Of a DNA stretch of 64,000 nucleotides, positions 54,478-63,229 are shown in pieces. Below the pieces are notes generated by a model. That model was given only the letters and a program-made list of their open reading frames with translations, was not told the DNA's origin and made no database searches. The stretch's first letter is position 1, and every line of letters begins with the position of its first letter. The DNA is from Alphaproteobacteria bacterium (GTDB lineage Bacteria > Pseudomonadota > Alphaproteobacteria > Caulobacterales > Maricaulaceae). The position numbers and the translations under genes were made by a program. The stretch spans positions 1 to 64,000 of the forward strand of contig JAJRSJ010000009.1 in assembly GCA_024278855.1 (NCBI GenBank). Direction: 5' to 3'.

Positions 54478-56739
54478 CTACTCTCCCGACAATTTCCCCG
54501 CGAAATATGAATAGATCAAGGCTTGGCTATGAGCGGTTTCCTCTAGGTTAGCCGCACCTGCATGGCCGCCGTCTATGTTTTCATAATAAACGAACGGAAT
54601 GTCCATATCTTCTAGCCTCTGGGCAAATTTGCGGGCGTGGGCTGGATGTACCCGGTCGTCTTTAGTGGAGGTATAGATATAACTTTCGGGGTATTTCACA
54701 TCGCTGCGGATATTGTGATAGGGCGACAGAGCCCGGATATAAGCCCCGTCCGCATTGTCATCGTCCGGATCGCCGTATTCCCCGACCCATGATGCGCCCG
54801 CCAACAATTTATCGAAGCGGCGCATATCGAGCAGCGGTACGCCAATAGCAATGGCACCAAATAAATCAGGGCGTTGGGTGAACATCACACCCATCAAAAG
54901 CCCGCCGTTGGAGCGACCGTGAACGCCCAAATGTTCAGGGCTAGTGATTTTTTTGGCAATCAAGTCTTCGGCCACCGCGATAAAATCATCATAAATAATT
55001 TGGCGTTTGTCTTTAAGACCCGCCTGGTGCCAGTCCGGGCCAAATTCGCCGCCGCCCCTGATATTGGCGACCACATAAACCCCGCCGCGCGCTAACCAGG
55101 CCCGCCCGGTTGTGGCGGAGTATGACGGATTAAGCGAAATTTGAAACCCACCATAACCGTACAGCAAAGTCGGGTTTGTGCCGTCCAATTTCATGTTTTT
55201 ATCCCGCACCACATAATAGGGGATTTTGGTGCCGTCTGTGGAGGTCGCAAAAAATTGTTCCGCCGCCATAGACGAGCTGTCAAACCAACTTGGCAAGGAT
55301 TTGGCCTTAACGCTTTGCATGGTTTTGGTGTCGATCGTCCACAAAGTATCCGGGGTCAAAAAACTTTCCGTATTGACGAAAGCGATATCTTCTTTGGAAT
55401 TGGTGCCGCCGATTGTGACATTGCCGTTTTCGGGGAAGTCCAATTTGGTTTTCGTCCACGCCCCGTCCTTGAAATCAAACGCAAAGGCCGAGCCGGATAC
55501 ATTTTCGTATAAGGACAGCAAGAGCGTGTTTTTGGTGGCGCCGAACCCGCCTATGGATTGACGCGCATTTGGCGATATCACTTCATTGACCGCATCAATA
55601 GTTCCGGTTTTCATAAAATCCGCAATGGAGAAAGATACCAATGTACCGGATTTAAAGATTTTTCCGTTTTTCTGCGGCCAGTCTTCTTGCAAAGTCACCA
55701 ACTGTTGGCCTTTAAACTGGCTGCCCAAATTGGATTTAAGCGGTATTGGCAGCTTAACTGGTGTCCAAGCATTATCGCCGCCTCTAGGTATCCAGAAATA
55801 TTCCGTCGTATAAAATGTTACGGCGCGAACAATCATAATTTCGTCTTTACCGTCCGCGTGTTCAAATGTACCGGGCCAAACACCCACATCGGTTTTCTCG
55901 CCGCGCATCAATTCGCGGGCGGCGGTCAAGGGTGTGCCGCGTGTCCATAATTTTGCCACGAACGGATAACCACTATCGGTCATGGTGGAATTGCCGTTTT
56001 TATCGGCACCAAAATCAACCCCGACCAACAAATTGTCCCCATCGACCCAAGCCGCCCCGCCTTTGCTTTCAGGCAAGAAAAATCCGCCGTCCACAAATGC
56101 TTGCTCGGCCACATTAAATTCCCGCCGCTCTATGGCGTCCTTGCCGCCGTCCGACAGCGATACCATACATAGATTAAAGGCGGGTGCTAAACAGCTTGTG
56201 CCTTTATAAACCCAGTTTTTGTCCTCCGTCTTGGCCAAAGCATCAATATCAAGAATGGTTTCCCAAACCGGGGCATCTGTGCGGTAGCTGTCCAAACTGG
56301 TACGCCGCCAAATGCCTTTAACGTGTTTGTCGTCCTGCCAAAAATTATAGGCCTTGCCGGCCCGGTAACTGACATAGGGAATTTTTTCTGGCGAATTATA
56401 AACTTCCAGCAGCTCTTTTTTCATGGCCCGATAAATATCACCCTGCATCAAGGAGGCGGAGCGTTCATTCCAGCCCTTGACCTTTGCCAAAGCCTTTTCG
56501 CCCAACACCTCTTCCAGATATAAATGATCTTCGTCGGTTTGCCCCGCCGCAGTGTACGTCATTGGGTTATCCTTGTTGATCTGGTATAAGGTGGGCGTGG
56601 TTTGCATCTGCGCCCCCGTTGTTTCAGCGCCCATTGTTTCAGCCCCCGATGTTTCAGGTATTGTATCACCTGATGTGTTTTTGGGCTGGCAAGCCGTAAG
56701 CGCCGCCGCACACAATCCTAAAAGCAAAAATTTCTTCAT
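54478..56739 (-). CDS. S9 prolyl oligopeptidase-family lipoprotein
   Basis: This 753-residue enzyme has a lipoprotein signal (LLLGLCAAALTACQ), a seven-bladed propeller and a C-terminal hydrolase domain. The catalytic Ser is in VHGRSNGGLLMGV. The Asp lies in STKDDRVHPAHARKF and the His in DGGHAGAANLEE. It would cleave short proline-containing peptides in the envelope. Thr/Glu repeats near the N-terminus (ETSGAETMGAETTGAQ) look like a flexible tether. Confidence 0.9.
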   Translation of the reverse strand: MKKFLLLGLCAAALTACQPKNTSGDTIPETSGAETMGAETTGAQMQTTPTLYQINKDNPMTYTAAGQTDEDHLYLEEVLGEKALAKVKGWNERSASLMQGDIYRAMKKELLEVYNSPEKIPYVSYRAGKAYNFWQDDKHVKGIWRRTSLDSYRTDAPVWETILDIDALAKTEDKNWVYKGTSCLAPAFNLCMVSLSDGGKDAIERREFNVAEQAFVDGGFFLPESKGGAAWVDGDNLLVGVDFGADKNGNSTMTDSGYPFVAKLWTRGTPLTAARELMRGEKTDVGVWPGTFEHADGKDEIMIVRAVTFYTTEYFWIPRGGDNAWTPVKLPIPLKSNLGSQFKGQQLVTLQEDWPQKNGKIFKSGTLVSFSIADFMKTGTIDAVNEVISPNARQSIGGFGATKNTLLLSLYENVSGSAFAFDFKDGAWTKTKLDFPENGNVTIGGTNSKEDIAFVNTESFLTPDTLWTIDTKTMQSVKAKSLPSWFDSSSMAAEQFFATSTDGTKIPYYVVRDKNMKLDGTNPTLLYGYGGFQISLNPSYSATTGRAWLARGGVYVVANIRGGGEFGPDWHQAGLKDKRQIIYDDFIAVAEDLIAKKITSPEHLGVHGRSNGGLLMGVMFTQRPDLFGAIAIGVPLLDMRRFDKLLAGASWVGEYGDPDDDNADGAYIRALSPYHNIRSDVKYPESYIYTSTKDDRVHPAHARKFAQRLEDMDIPFVYYENIDGGHAGAANLEETAHSQALIYSYFAGKLSGE

Positions 56740-56943
56740 CTCTATCCCCTACTGGTGTTGACCACATCAAAGCCGAAAATGACAATGAGAGCAAGAGCGG
56801 ATTGGTACACATATACATATCAAGGTATGCTGAAACCCCGGTAAAGCGAGGCTAAATCTTAACGGTTTCTTTACCATAAAACCTGACTATCCGTAGTGGA
56901 ATCTCACATTTAGTGATGAATTTCGTGATTTTGGGAGGTTTTT

Positions 56944-57750
56944 ATGATCCGCCGTATTTTGATTTCAACCACTGTTTTGTCGGTTATGTCGTCAGCAGCA
57001 TTTGCGCAAACAATTACCACCGTGGTAAATGAAGCCGTGCCTAACAAGCACCAACCAATTATTGCTAATTCACCCCAAGACTTGGCCCTACAAGAAGAAA
57101 TTCGTAAAATTAGGGCGTTTAATGCAAAAATAAACGTACAGCCCGGCACCTCAGACACATATTCTGTTCCCGCCCCAAACAAGGCTTCTAGCCCTTATGA
57201 AGGCCGCAAAATCGAGTTGTACGAAACGCCGACACGTATTACCTATGCTACCGCCAGTGGCCGCCGGGTTGCGGTTGTGCCGACAACCATCACCGTGCGC
57301 AAGCCTGCCGTCGGGTATACACGCATTCACCGGGTTATTGCCGGAGATACCCTGTATAACCTTGCCACACGCAATTGTATCTCAGTCGCACAAGTCAAAA
57401 CCCATAACGCCCTAAGCACGAGTGATATCAAGCTTGGTCAAGTGTTGACCTTGCCGGCTAGCCAGTGCGGCGCGAAAACGCTTACTGCTAAAAGCCAAAC
57501 CCTATCCACTACCCGCTCAGAAACCATAACTGAGAGCGGTATAGTTCGCAGGGTCATGCCGATCCAAACCGGCATTCAAGTACGGCCCGGAGATATATAT
57601 GCGGTGCTGCCTAAAGATACCCTGTACAGTATTGGCAAACGCTATTGCGTCAAAGCCGATGCTCTGGCTCAATTTAACGGGCTGAACAGCAAAACTGCCA
57701 TTCAACCTGGGCAACGTTTGCGCTTACCGGGTAATGCTTGTATAGAATAA
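56944..57750 (+). CDS. Exported protein with two LysM domains
   Basis: This 268-residue protein has a signal peptide (cleaved near AFA-Q) and two LysM-type modules, at about 138-178 (HRVIAGDTLYNLATRNCISV) and about 218-262 (VLPKDTLYSIGKRYCVKADA). Each contains a conserved Cys pair, suggesting disulfides. LysM binds peptidoglycan, so it is probably a periplasmic wall-binding protein. The Cys pattern resembles LysM proteins rather than amidases; no catalytic domain is seen. Confidence 0.82.
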   Translation: MIRRILISTTVLSVMSSAAFAQTITTVVNEAVPNKHQPIIANSPQDLALQEEIRKIRAFNAKINVQPGTSDTYSVPAPNKASSPYEGRKIELYETPTRITYATASGRRVAVVPTTITVRKPAVGYTRIHRVIAGDTLYNLATRNCISVAQVKTHNALSTSDIKLGQVLTLPASQCGAKTLTAKSQTLSTTRSETITESGIVRRVMPIQTGIQVRPGDIYAVLPKDTLYSIGKRYCVKADALAQFNGLNSKTAIQPGQRLRLPGNACIE

Positions 57751-57869
57751 TTGAGGCTTGCATAAAATAATCTGGACATTTTGAGCACAGCACGTTGCAA
57801 AATGTGTAACCATGCTTATATAGTCCTGCAATAACGGCTCTTTATAGGCCATGATTTCGGGACACACAT

Positions 57870-58205
57870 ATGTTAAATATTCTCATGCAAGCAAATCCAG
57901 GCGGTTCAGGTGTGGGCCTTATGGGACAATTACTGCCATTTATTCTTATTGGTTTTGTTTTTTACTTTCTGCTGATCCGTCCGCAAAACAAGCGCATGAA
58001 AGAACATAAGGCCATGCTAGCGGCGGTAAGCCGTGGTGATACCGTGGTCACAAGCGGCGGGCTTATTGGCAAAGTTACAAAAGTGACCGATGATGAGCTG
58101 ACCATTGACGCGGGCAGCGGTGTAAAGCTGAAGGTTATGAAGCACATGCTGAACGATGTGCGTAACAGCACTGTCCCCGCTAACGATACTGGTAAAAAGA
58201 AATAA
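57870..58205 (+). CDS. yajC: Preprotein translocase accessory subunit YajC
   Basis: This 111-residue protein has one membrane helix (LPFILIGFVFYFLLIRPQNK) and the family block KRMKEHKAMLAAVSRGDTVVTSGGL. It forms a subcomplex with SecD/SecF that promotes export. It starts a cluster of yajC, a SecD-like mini-gene, secD and secF. Confidence 0.94.
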   Translation: MLNILMQANPGGSGVGLMGQLLPFILIGFVFYFLLIRPQNKRMKEHKAMLAAVSRGDTVVTSGGLIGKVTKVTDDELTIDAGSGVKLKVMKHMLNDVRNSTVPANDTGKKK

Positions 58206-58231
58206 TCTTCCCACTAGATTAGGATACAAAC

Positions 58232-58858
58232 ATGAAGCCTCTCTATTGGAAATTTCTTCTGATATTAGGGGCCGTGATTGTCGGTGCCAGCTTGGCGTTG
58301 CCCAAGGCTTTGCGCAAAAACATCGAGCTTGAGGGCGCGAAATCTTCCCATAAATCATTGGTCGCCGAAAACTACCAGAGCGAGACATTTGGAGATACGT
58401 CTAGCATTTCATTTGGTTTCCATAAGGTTTTACGCTCGGATTTTTTAGTAGTTCAACTCTGTGCCGAAGAAGGGCAGTGCCCACTCGGCACAATGGCTAA
58501 CCCGCACAAGGACGGCAGTGGTTATTTACTGCTTAAAAGCAAGGCCGTACTTGATAACTCGGATATCAAAAGTGCGTACGCTGATTTTCAACATCAGACC
58601 AACATTCCCGTTGTAAATTTTGCTTTAGCTGACCTTGGTGCGCAAAAATTCTGCGCGTTTACCACGAAGAATATAGGTAACCCTTTTGCCGTTGTGCTGG
58701 GTGGGGAAATCCTGACAGCGCCCAATATTCATGGTGCCATATGTGGTGGCACAGGGTTTATTGACGGTAATTTCACTATGATAGAGGCTGAGAGTTTAGC
58801 CAAGGCCCTCAATTCAGGTATGCGGCCTATTTCCTCGCGCGTTGTGCCCAAAGGGTAG
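58232..58858 (+). CDS. SecD-derived mini-protein (one TM helix plus periplasmic head domain)
   Basis: The 208-residue protein starts like SecD (KFLLILGAVIVGASLALPKA versus KITLILGAIMLGLLFALPNV). After a short linker it jumps to the SecD head region. CAEEGQCPLGTMANPHKDGS, LGAQKFCAFTTKNIGNPFAV and GGEILTAPNIHGAICGGTGF match the SecD just downstream almost segment by segment. It lacks most of the P1 base and all of the later membrane helices. It therefore looks like a tandem copy of secD with an internal deletion and a lost C-terminus. Whether it acts in the translocase is unknown; the reading frame and Cys residues are kept. Confidence 0.85.
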   Translation: MKPLYWKFLLILGAVIVGASLALPKALRKNIELEGAKSSHKSLVAENYQSETFGDTSSISFGFHKVLRSDFLVVQLCAEEGQCPLGTMANPHKDGSGYLLLKSKAVLDNSDIKSAYADFQHQTNIPVVNFALADLGAQKFCAFTTKNIGNPFAVVLGGEILTAPNIHGAICGGTGFIDGNFTMIEAESLAKALNSGMRPISSRVVPKG

Positions 58859-58978
58859 TTACTGTCGGCCATACGGGCAAACCTCCAAAAAATAGGTTTG
58901 CACCTGCGCCCAAACCCATTATGAGTACGCCCAATTGTGCGGCGCGTATTTGTCAAACTCACACATAGATAAAAGGAA

Positions 58979-60595
58979 ATGCAAATGCTGCATTTTTCAC
59001 GTTGGAAAATAACTCTTATTTTAGGGGCCATCATGCTGGGCTTGCTTTTTGCATTGCCCAATGTATTGCCCAAGAATGTCAGGGACAGCCTGCCGGGCTT
59101 TCTCCCCAATCAAACCCTTAACCTTGGCCTTGATTTGCAAGGCGGGGCGCATTTATTGCTCGAGGTCGACCTTAAAGACGGTCTTGAAACAACCCTGCGC
59201 TCTGAGCTAGCCGGACTTAGGGCCGCCCTGCGCGAGGAACGCATAAGCGCCACCATGCGCAACCGGGACGAAGCCATATTTGTCACCTTTAAAAATGCCG
59301 CCGACGCTGAAACAGGCGCACCCATATTGCGCAATCAATCCGTGGCGGTGGATAGCAGCGTCATAGGCGGCGGCGGTAAAACCCTGATCATCCAAAAGCA
59401 GAATGACCTGCACTATAAGGTCACAGTGTCTAACGAGTTTATTGAATATATCAGCAACCGCACTATCGCCCAGTCTATACAGGTGTTGCGCAAGCGTATT
59501 GATCCCACCGGCACAACCGAAATGACCTTGGCCAAAGAAGGCTCGGAGCGGATTTTATTGCAAGTACCCGGCGCTAAAGATGTGGACGAAATTAAAGACC
59601 GCATCCGTCAAACTGCCAAGCTTGGGTTTCATGAAGTGGTGCGTACCGACCCGGTTGTGTTAGATTTATGTGTCAACGAAAACCGGTGCCCCCTCGCCAG
59701 TGCGGCCTATCCGCAAAAAAACGGCGGCGGCTATTTGATGGTCAAGACCCGCGAAATTGTTACGGGTGCTGATTTAAAAAGTGCTAGCGAAGGCCTGCAC
59801 CCCCAAAACAATTACCCCATTGTCAACTTTAGGTATAATGCACGCGGCGCAAAAAAGTTTTGTGATTTCACCGCAACCCATGTGGGTGAGCCTTTCGCCG
59901 TTGTACTGGACGGAGAGATTATCACTGCGCCCAATATCAACACGGCCATTTGCGGCGGCAGCGGCTTTATCGAGGGCAGCTTTACCATGGAAAGCGCGCG
60001 CGAATTGTCATTACTCCTCAACGCCGGCGCATTGCCGGCCAAACTGAACATCGCCGAGGAACGCACGGTCGGGCCGGAGCTTGGGGCTGATTCCATTGCA
60101 GCGGGTAAGATTGCCTCAATGATCGGGCTTGGTGGTGTGTTCATATTCATGTGGATTGTATACGGCTTGCGCTTTGGCACATTTGCAAATATCGCATTGG
60201 CAACTAATATTGTGCTGATCGCCGGGGCTTTGTCCTTGATGGGCGCGACCTTAACCTTGCCGGGTATTGCCGGGATTATCCTAACCATAGGTATGGCGGT
60301 GGATGCCAATGTGTTGATCTTTGAGCGCATCCGCGAAGAAACCCGAAACGGACGCGGGCCAATCAATGCCATTGATACGGGGTATAGATTATCCTTGGCT
60401 CCAATTCTCGATGCCAATATCACCACTTTGATTGCCGCCTTGACCTTGTATTTCGTTGGCTCCGGGCCTATTCGCGGCTTTGCCGTGACCTTGTCCATCG
60501 GCATTGTCATGTCCGTATTTACCGCCATTGTTGTCGCAAGGCTGATGACCTCCACATGGTTACGCCGTGCGCGTCCCAAAACTCTCCCCATATAG
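58979..60595 (+). CDS. secD: Preprotein translocase subunit SecD
   Basis: This 538-residue RND-type membrane protein uses the proton gradient to pull exported chains out of SecYEG. It has an N-terminal helix, the GLDLQGGAHLLLEVDL motif and a periplasmic P1 domain with NPFAV-like (GEPFAVVLDGEIITAPNINT) head. Five further helices carry MWIVYGLRFGTFANIALATN and GMAVDANVLIFERIREE. It lies 120 bases after the mini-gene and 7 bases before secF. Intact. Confidence 0.95.
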   Translation: MQMLHFSRWKITLILGAIMLGLLFALPNVLPKNVRDSLPGFLPNQTLNLGLDLQGGAHLLLEVDLKDGLETTLRSELAGLRAALREERISATMRNRDEAIFVTFKNAADAETGAPILRNQSVAVDSSVIGGGGKTLIIQKQNDLHYKVTVSNEFIEYISNRTIAQSIQVLRKRIDPTGTTEMTLAKEGSERILLQVPGAKDVDEIKDRIRQTAKLGFHEVVRTDPVVLDLCVNENRCPLASAAYPQKNGGGYLMVKTREIVTGADLKSASEGLHPQNNYPIVNFRYNARGAKKFCDFTATHVGEPFAVVLDGEIITAPNINTAICGGSGFIEGSFTMESARELSLLLNAGALPAKLNIAEERTVGPELGADSIAAGKIASMIGLGGVFIFMWIVYGLRFGTFANIALATNIVLIAGALSLMGATLTLPGIAGIILTIGMAVDANVLIFERIREETRNGRGPINAIDTGYRLSLAPILDANITTLIAALTLYFVGSGPIRGFAVTLSIGIVMSVFTAIVVARLMTSTWLRRARPKTLPI

Positions 60596-60602
60596 GTGCA
60601 TT

Positions 60603-61577
60603 ATGTTTGATATAGCTCTTGTTCGTTTTCTACCGTCCGATACCCGCATTAAATTTATTTCCTTACGCTGGGCGGCTATGGTGTTGTCTATTCTCGGCAT
60701 ACTTGCATCGATTTATATATTCTCCACAAAAAACCTCAATTACGGTCTTGATTTTAAAGGCGGTACGGTGTGGGAATTTCATCTTGACCAAGACCCGACC
60801 CATGAAGATATGGATGCGTTTCGCCAGCTCGGCCCCGATCTGGGCCTTGGTGAATTGGCCATCCAGACCATCGCCCAAACTGGTGATAAAGCCCAGGCAA
60901 TCCGTCTGTCCGTACCCAAACAAGATGCGTTGGAAGGGGATGACAATGACGACAAAGCCCAGCAAGTGGCATTGGAATCCGTCCGGGCGGCCGTCATTAA
61001 ATTATACCCCGAAGTAGCCAAACGAGAGAATACCATAAGTGTTCAGGTTCTTGGCACCAAGGTTTCCGGCGAACTTAAACGCAAAGGTGCCATGGCGGTC
61101 ATATTGGCTTTGATGATGGTGCTTCTCTATATTTGGGTTCGGTTTGAGTGGCAATTCGGCTTGGGCGCGGTGATTGCACTGGCCCATGATGTAATTTTGA
61201 CCATCGGGGTATTTTCCCTGACGGCGCTGGAGTTTAACCTATCCATTGTGGCGGCGATTTTGACCATTGTTGGCTATTCGCTCAACGATACGGTGATCGT
61301 CTATGACCGTATTCGCGAAAATCTGCGCAAATACAAAAAGAAACCGCTTGAGGATGTGCTGAATTTGTCCATCAATGATACTTTGTCGCGCACAATTATG
61401 ACCTCGTTCACCACATTGCTGGCTTTGACGGCTCTGTATATTTGGGGCGGGCCAGGTTTGAACGGCTTTGCCTTTGCCATGATCTGGGGCGTGTTTGTCG
61501 GAACCTATTCCTCCGTATTCGTCGCCTCCCCAGTCTTGTTACTGCTCGGTGTAAACAAGGGTAGGTTACAGAAGTAA
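60603..61577 (+). CDS. secF: Preprotein translocase subunit SecF
   Basis: Start at ATG 60603 (MFDIALVRFLPSDTRIKF); an earlier in-frame start lies inside secD. The 324-residue protein has the N-terminal helix and NYGLDFKGGTVWEFHL, a periplasmic domain, and the channel-part motifs LSIVAAILTIVGYSLNDTVI and VYDRIRENLRKYKK. It pairs with SecD. Confidence 0.95.
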   Translation: MFDIALVRFLPSDTRIKFISLRWAAMVLSILGILASIYIFSTKNLNYGLDFKGGTVWEFHLDQDPTHEDMDAFRQLGPDLGLGELAIQTIAQTGDKAQAIRLSVPKQDALEGDDNDDKAQQVALESVRAAVIKLYPEVAKRENTISVQVLGTKVSGELKRKGAMAVILALMMVLLYIWVRFEWQFGLGAVIALAHDVILTIGVFSLTALEFNLSIVAAILTIVGYSLNDTVIVYDRIRENLRKYKKKPLEDVLNLSINDTLSRTIMTSFTTLLALTALYIWGGPGLNGFAFAMIWGVFVGTYSSVFVASPVLLLLGVNKGRLQK

Positions 61578-61583
61578 TCTATT

Positions 61584-61874
61584 CTATAATTTTCTTATAC
61601 CATGGTTTGAAATTTTAAGTATGGCGCGGGCCGTAATGCGCGGTGCGCTCACTGGCCCTATGACGGCACTGGGTGTCGAGTTTGGGTTATCGCCTGCAAA
61701 ATAATATTTACCGCTCTCAACCCGCTCAAGCCGTTTGATAATCCGGCCCAAATCCGTGTGCTCCACAACATAAATAAACCCCGCTCGCAAGGAGCGGGGT
61801 TTTATCGTAAGAACATAATCTGCGCAGTTTAAAGTCGGGGACATGCTGTCACCGGTTATTTTGACCAGACGCAC
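61584..61874 (-). CDS. sodX: Nickel superoxide dismutase maturation protease SodX
   Basis: This 96-residue S24/S26-type protease starts at GTG 61874. It has the Ser motif ITGDSMSPTL (Ser10) and the general-base Lys in RIIKRLERV (Lys47). It ends with FAGDNPNSTPS, as in LexA/signal-peptidase folds. It lies 4 bases downstream of sodN and should remove the sodN propeptide so that His19 becomes the N-terminal nickel ligand. A perfect 11-bp hairpin lies inside its coding sequence (61776-61802). Confidence 0.88.
   Translation of the reverse strand: MRLVKITGDSMSPTLNCADYVLTIKPRSLRAGFIYVVEHTDLGRIIKRLERVESGKYYFAGDNPNSTPSAVIGPVSAPRITARAILKISNHGIRKL
61776..61802 (+). terminator. Perfect hairpin inside sodX, possible terminator for secF
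   Basis: AAACCCCGCTC (61776-61786) and GAGCGGGGTTT (61792-61802) form an 11-bp stem with a 5-base loop, followed by T on the plus strand. It lies 199 bases after the secF stop, so it could end the convergent yajC-secDF transcript. On the sodX transcript the same hairpin lies inside the reading frame. Confidence 0.5.
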
Positions 61875-61878
61875 TTCG

Positions 61879-62361
61879 TTATAGGTCTGGCGTCACCACT
61901 TCCAATGCGGGCGCGTAGGGGGCGGTGACCCGCTTGGTTTTTACGCCTTTAATCTTCCAGAACATTTCGGCAAAATCATTGACCAATTCTACCAAAGCTA
62001 GACCGTCTTCGCGGTGCAAATCTTGTTTGCAAGCACTGGCTTTCATCATGATATTATGGGTCAGCTCATTTGCTTGTTCTTTTAAGATGTCGCCTTTGAT
62101 AAAATCACCCCAAATGATGCGGATTTCGTGCTTGACCGCTTCGGCCTGCTTTTCTTTTTCGGCCGTATTGCGGGCGATTTTCATAGCGGTATGAACGCTC
62201 ATATCTTTGGTATCAATGTCTAGCAAAATATCCATTTGGCGCACAACGGATAGCGCGTGATATAATGCCGGGCCAGTATCGTAAATCCCGCACGGAATAT
62301 CACAATGAGCCGAAGCGGTTGGTATTTTGGCGTCCAGCTTGGCGCGAATTGTAGTGTACAT
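61879..62361 (-). CDS. sodN: Nickel superoxide dismutase
   Basis: This 160-residue protein has an 18-residue propeptide then the nickel hook HCDIPCGIYD (His19, Cys20, Cys24). After cleavage His19, Cys20 and Cys24 bind nickel in the cytoplasmic hexamer that dismutates superoxide. The remaining helices (ALYHALSVVRQMDILLDI, FAEMFWKIKG) match the four-helix bundle. sodX follows 4 bases downstream. Nickel SOD is typical of marine bacteria and removes the need for iron or manganese. Confidence 0.94.
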   Translation of the reverse strand: MYTTIRAKLDAKIPTASAHCDIPCGIYDTGPALYHALSVVRQMDILLDIDTKDMSVHTAMKIARNTAEKEKQAEAVKHEIRIIWGDFIKGDILKEQANELTHNIMMKASACKQDLHREDGLALVELVNDFAEMFWKIKGVKTKRVTAPYAPALEVVTPDL

Positions 62362-62424
62362 AATGGTCTCCTATGAATGTTTAGAACGGTTATAGACCAA
62401 GCTTTGCCAGATTGCCAACAGGTT

Positions 62425-63042
62425 TCATGGCTTATTTACCCGCCTTAAGGTCAGATTGATCCGCCCGCCCTTGGGCACGAGGGTGCTCCTCCCGTAGAAA
62501 ATTTTATCAACACCGTGATAGCATTTGCGTGCCGCCCCTGCCAACACCACCACATCGCCGCTTGAGAGCTTAAGCGCGTGAGTGTTACCGCCGCGCTTTG
62601 GCCCGCCGAGCCGGTACCGGGCCGGATCGCCGAGCGAGATCGAGACTATGGGCGCGTTTAAATCATGTTCGTCTCTGTCCACATGCATGCCCATTTTATT
62701 ACCCTCCCTATACCAGTTGATTAAACAGGCTTCGGGCGGAACCGGGTAATTGGTCAGTTCGTCCCAAATATCCAATAATATTTGCGGCATAGGCGGCCAC
62801 GGCTTTTGGGTTTTTGGGTGCAGGGGCTCATAACGGTAGCCCTTAATATCCGCCACCCAACCAAGTGAGCCGAAATTACTGCCAACCACCGATATAGCCT
62901 GCCCGGTGCGCGGCATCCGGCCTTGGAAGAACGGTGCATCGCCGCGCACCGCTTCGCTCACATGGGCCAACAGGGCTTTTTGTGCGGGCCTGTCCAAATA
63001 TTCCGGCAAATAGGCGAATCCATCTGGTAATTTAACTGTCAT
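62425..63042 (-). CDS. alkB: Alpha-ketoglutarate-dependent dioxygenase AlkB
   Basis: This 205-residue Fe(II)/2-oxoglutarate enzyme removes 1-methyladenine and 3-methylcytosine lesions. The iron ligands are in GMHVDRDEHD (His, Asp) and CYHGVDKIF (His). The 2-oxoglutarate-binding Arg is in GRINLTLRRV, and SISLGDPARYRLGG is also characteristic. With adaA and ogt, the window holds three alkylation-repair genes at separate sites. Intact. Confidence 0.93.
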   Translation of the reverse strand: MTVKLPDGFAYLPEYLDRPAQKALLAHVSEAVRGDAPFFQGRMPRTGQAISVVGSNFGSLGWVADIKGYRYEPLHPKTQKPWPPMPQILLDIWDELTNYPVPPEACLINWYREGNKMGMHVDRDEHDLNAPIVSISLGDPARYRLGGPKRGGNTHALKLSSGDVVVLAGAARKCYHGVDKIFYGRSTLVPKGGRINLTLRRVNKP

Positions 63043-63115
63043 GACTAAAGGTTACTCAAAATAACGGTTTGGCGCAAAAAAATTGCGACTATTTCAGCAA
63101 AACCCGGCTCTAACC

Positions 63116-63143
63116 CTTGCAGGGGCGAAATTACCTCCCATAT
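63116..63143 (+). promoter_or_regulatory. Sigma-32 (RpoH)-type promoter of dnaK
   Basis: CCCTTGCA (CTTG core at 63116-63119) is followed 15 bases after CTTGCA by CCCATAT (63137-63143), matching the heat-shock consensus CTTGAA / CCCCAT-T. It lies about 85 bases before the dnaK start. Confidence 0.65.
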
Positions 63144-63229
63144 GGGCATTGAAGGAGAAATCCGTATCATGAAATTTGCGGCCCAGTCACAATAAACAAC
63201 ACTGAGCGTCGCCCCTAAAGGAGAAAATT

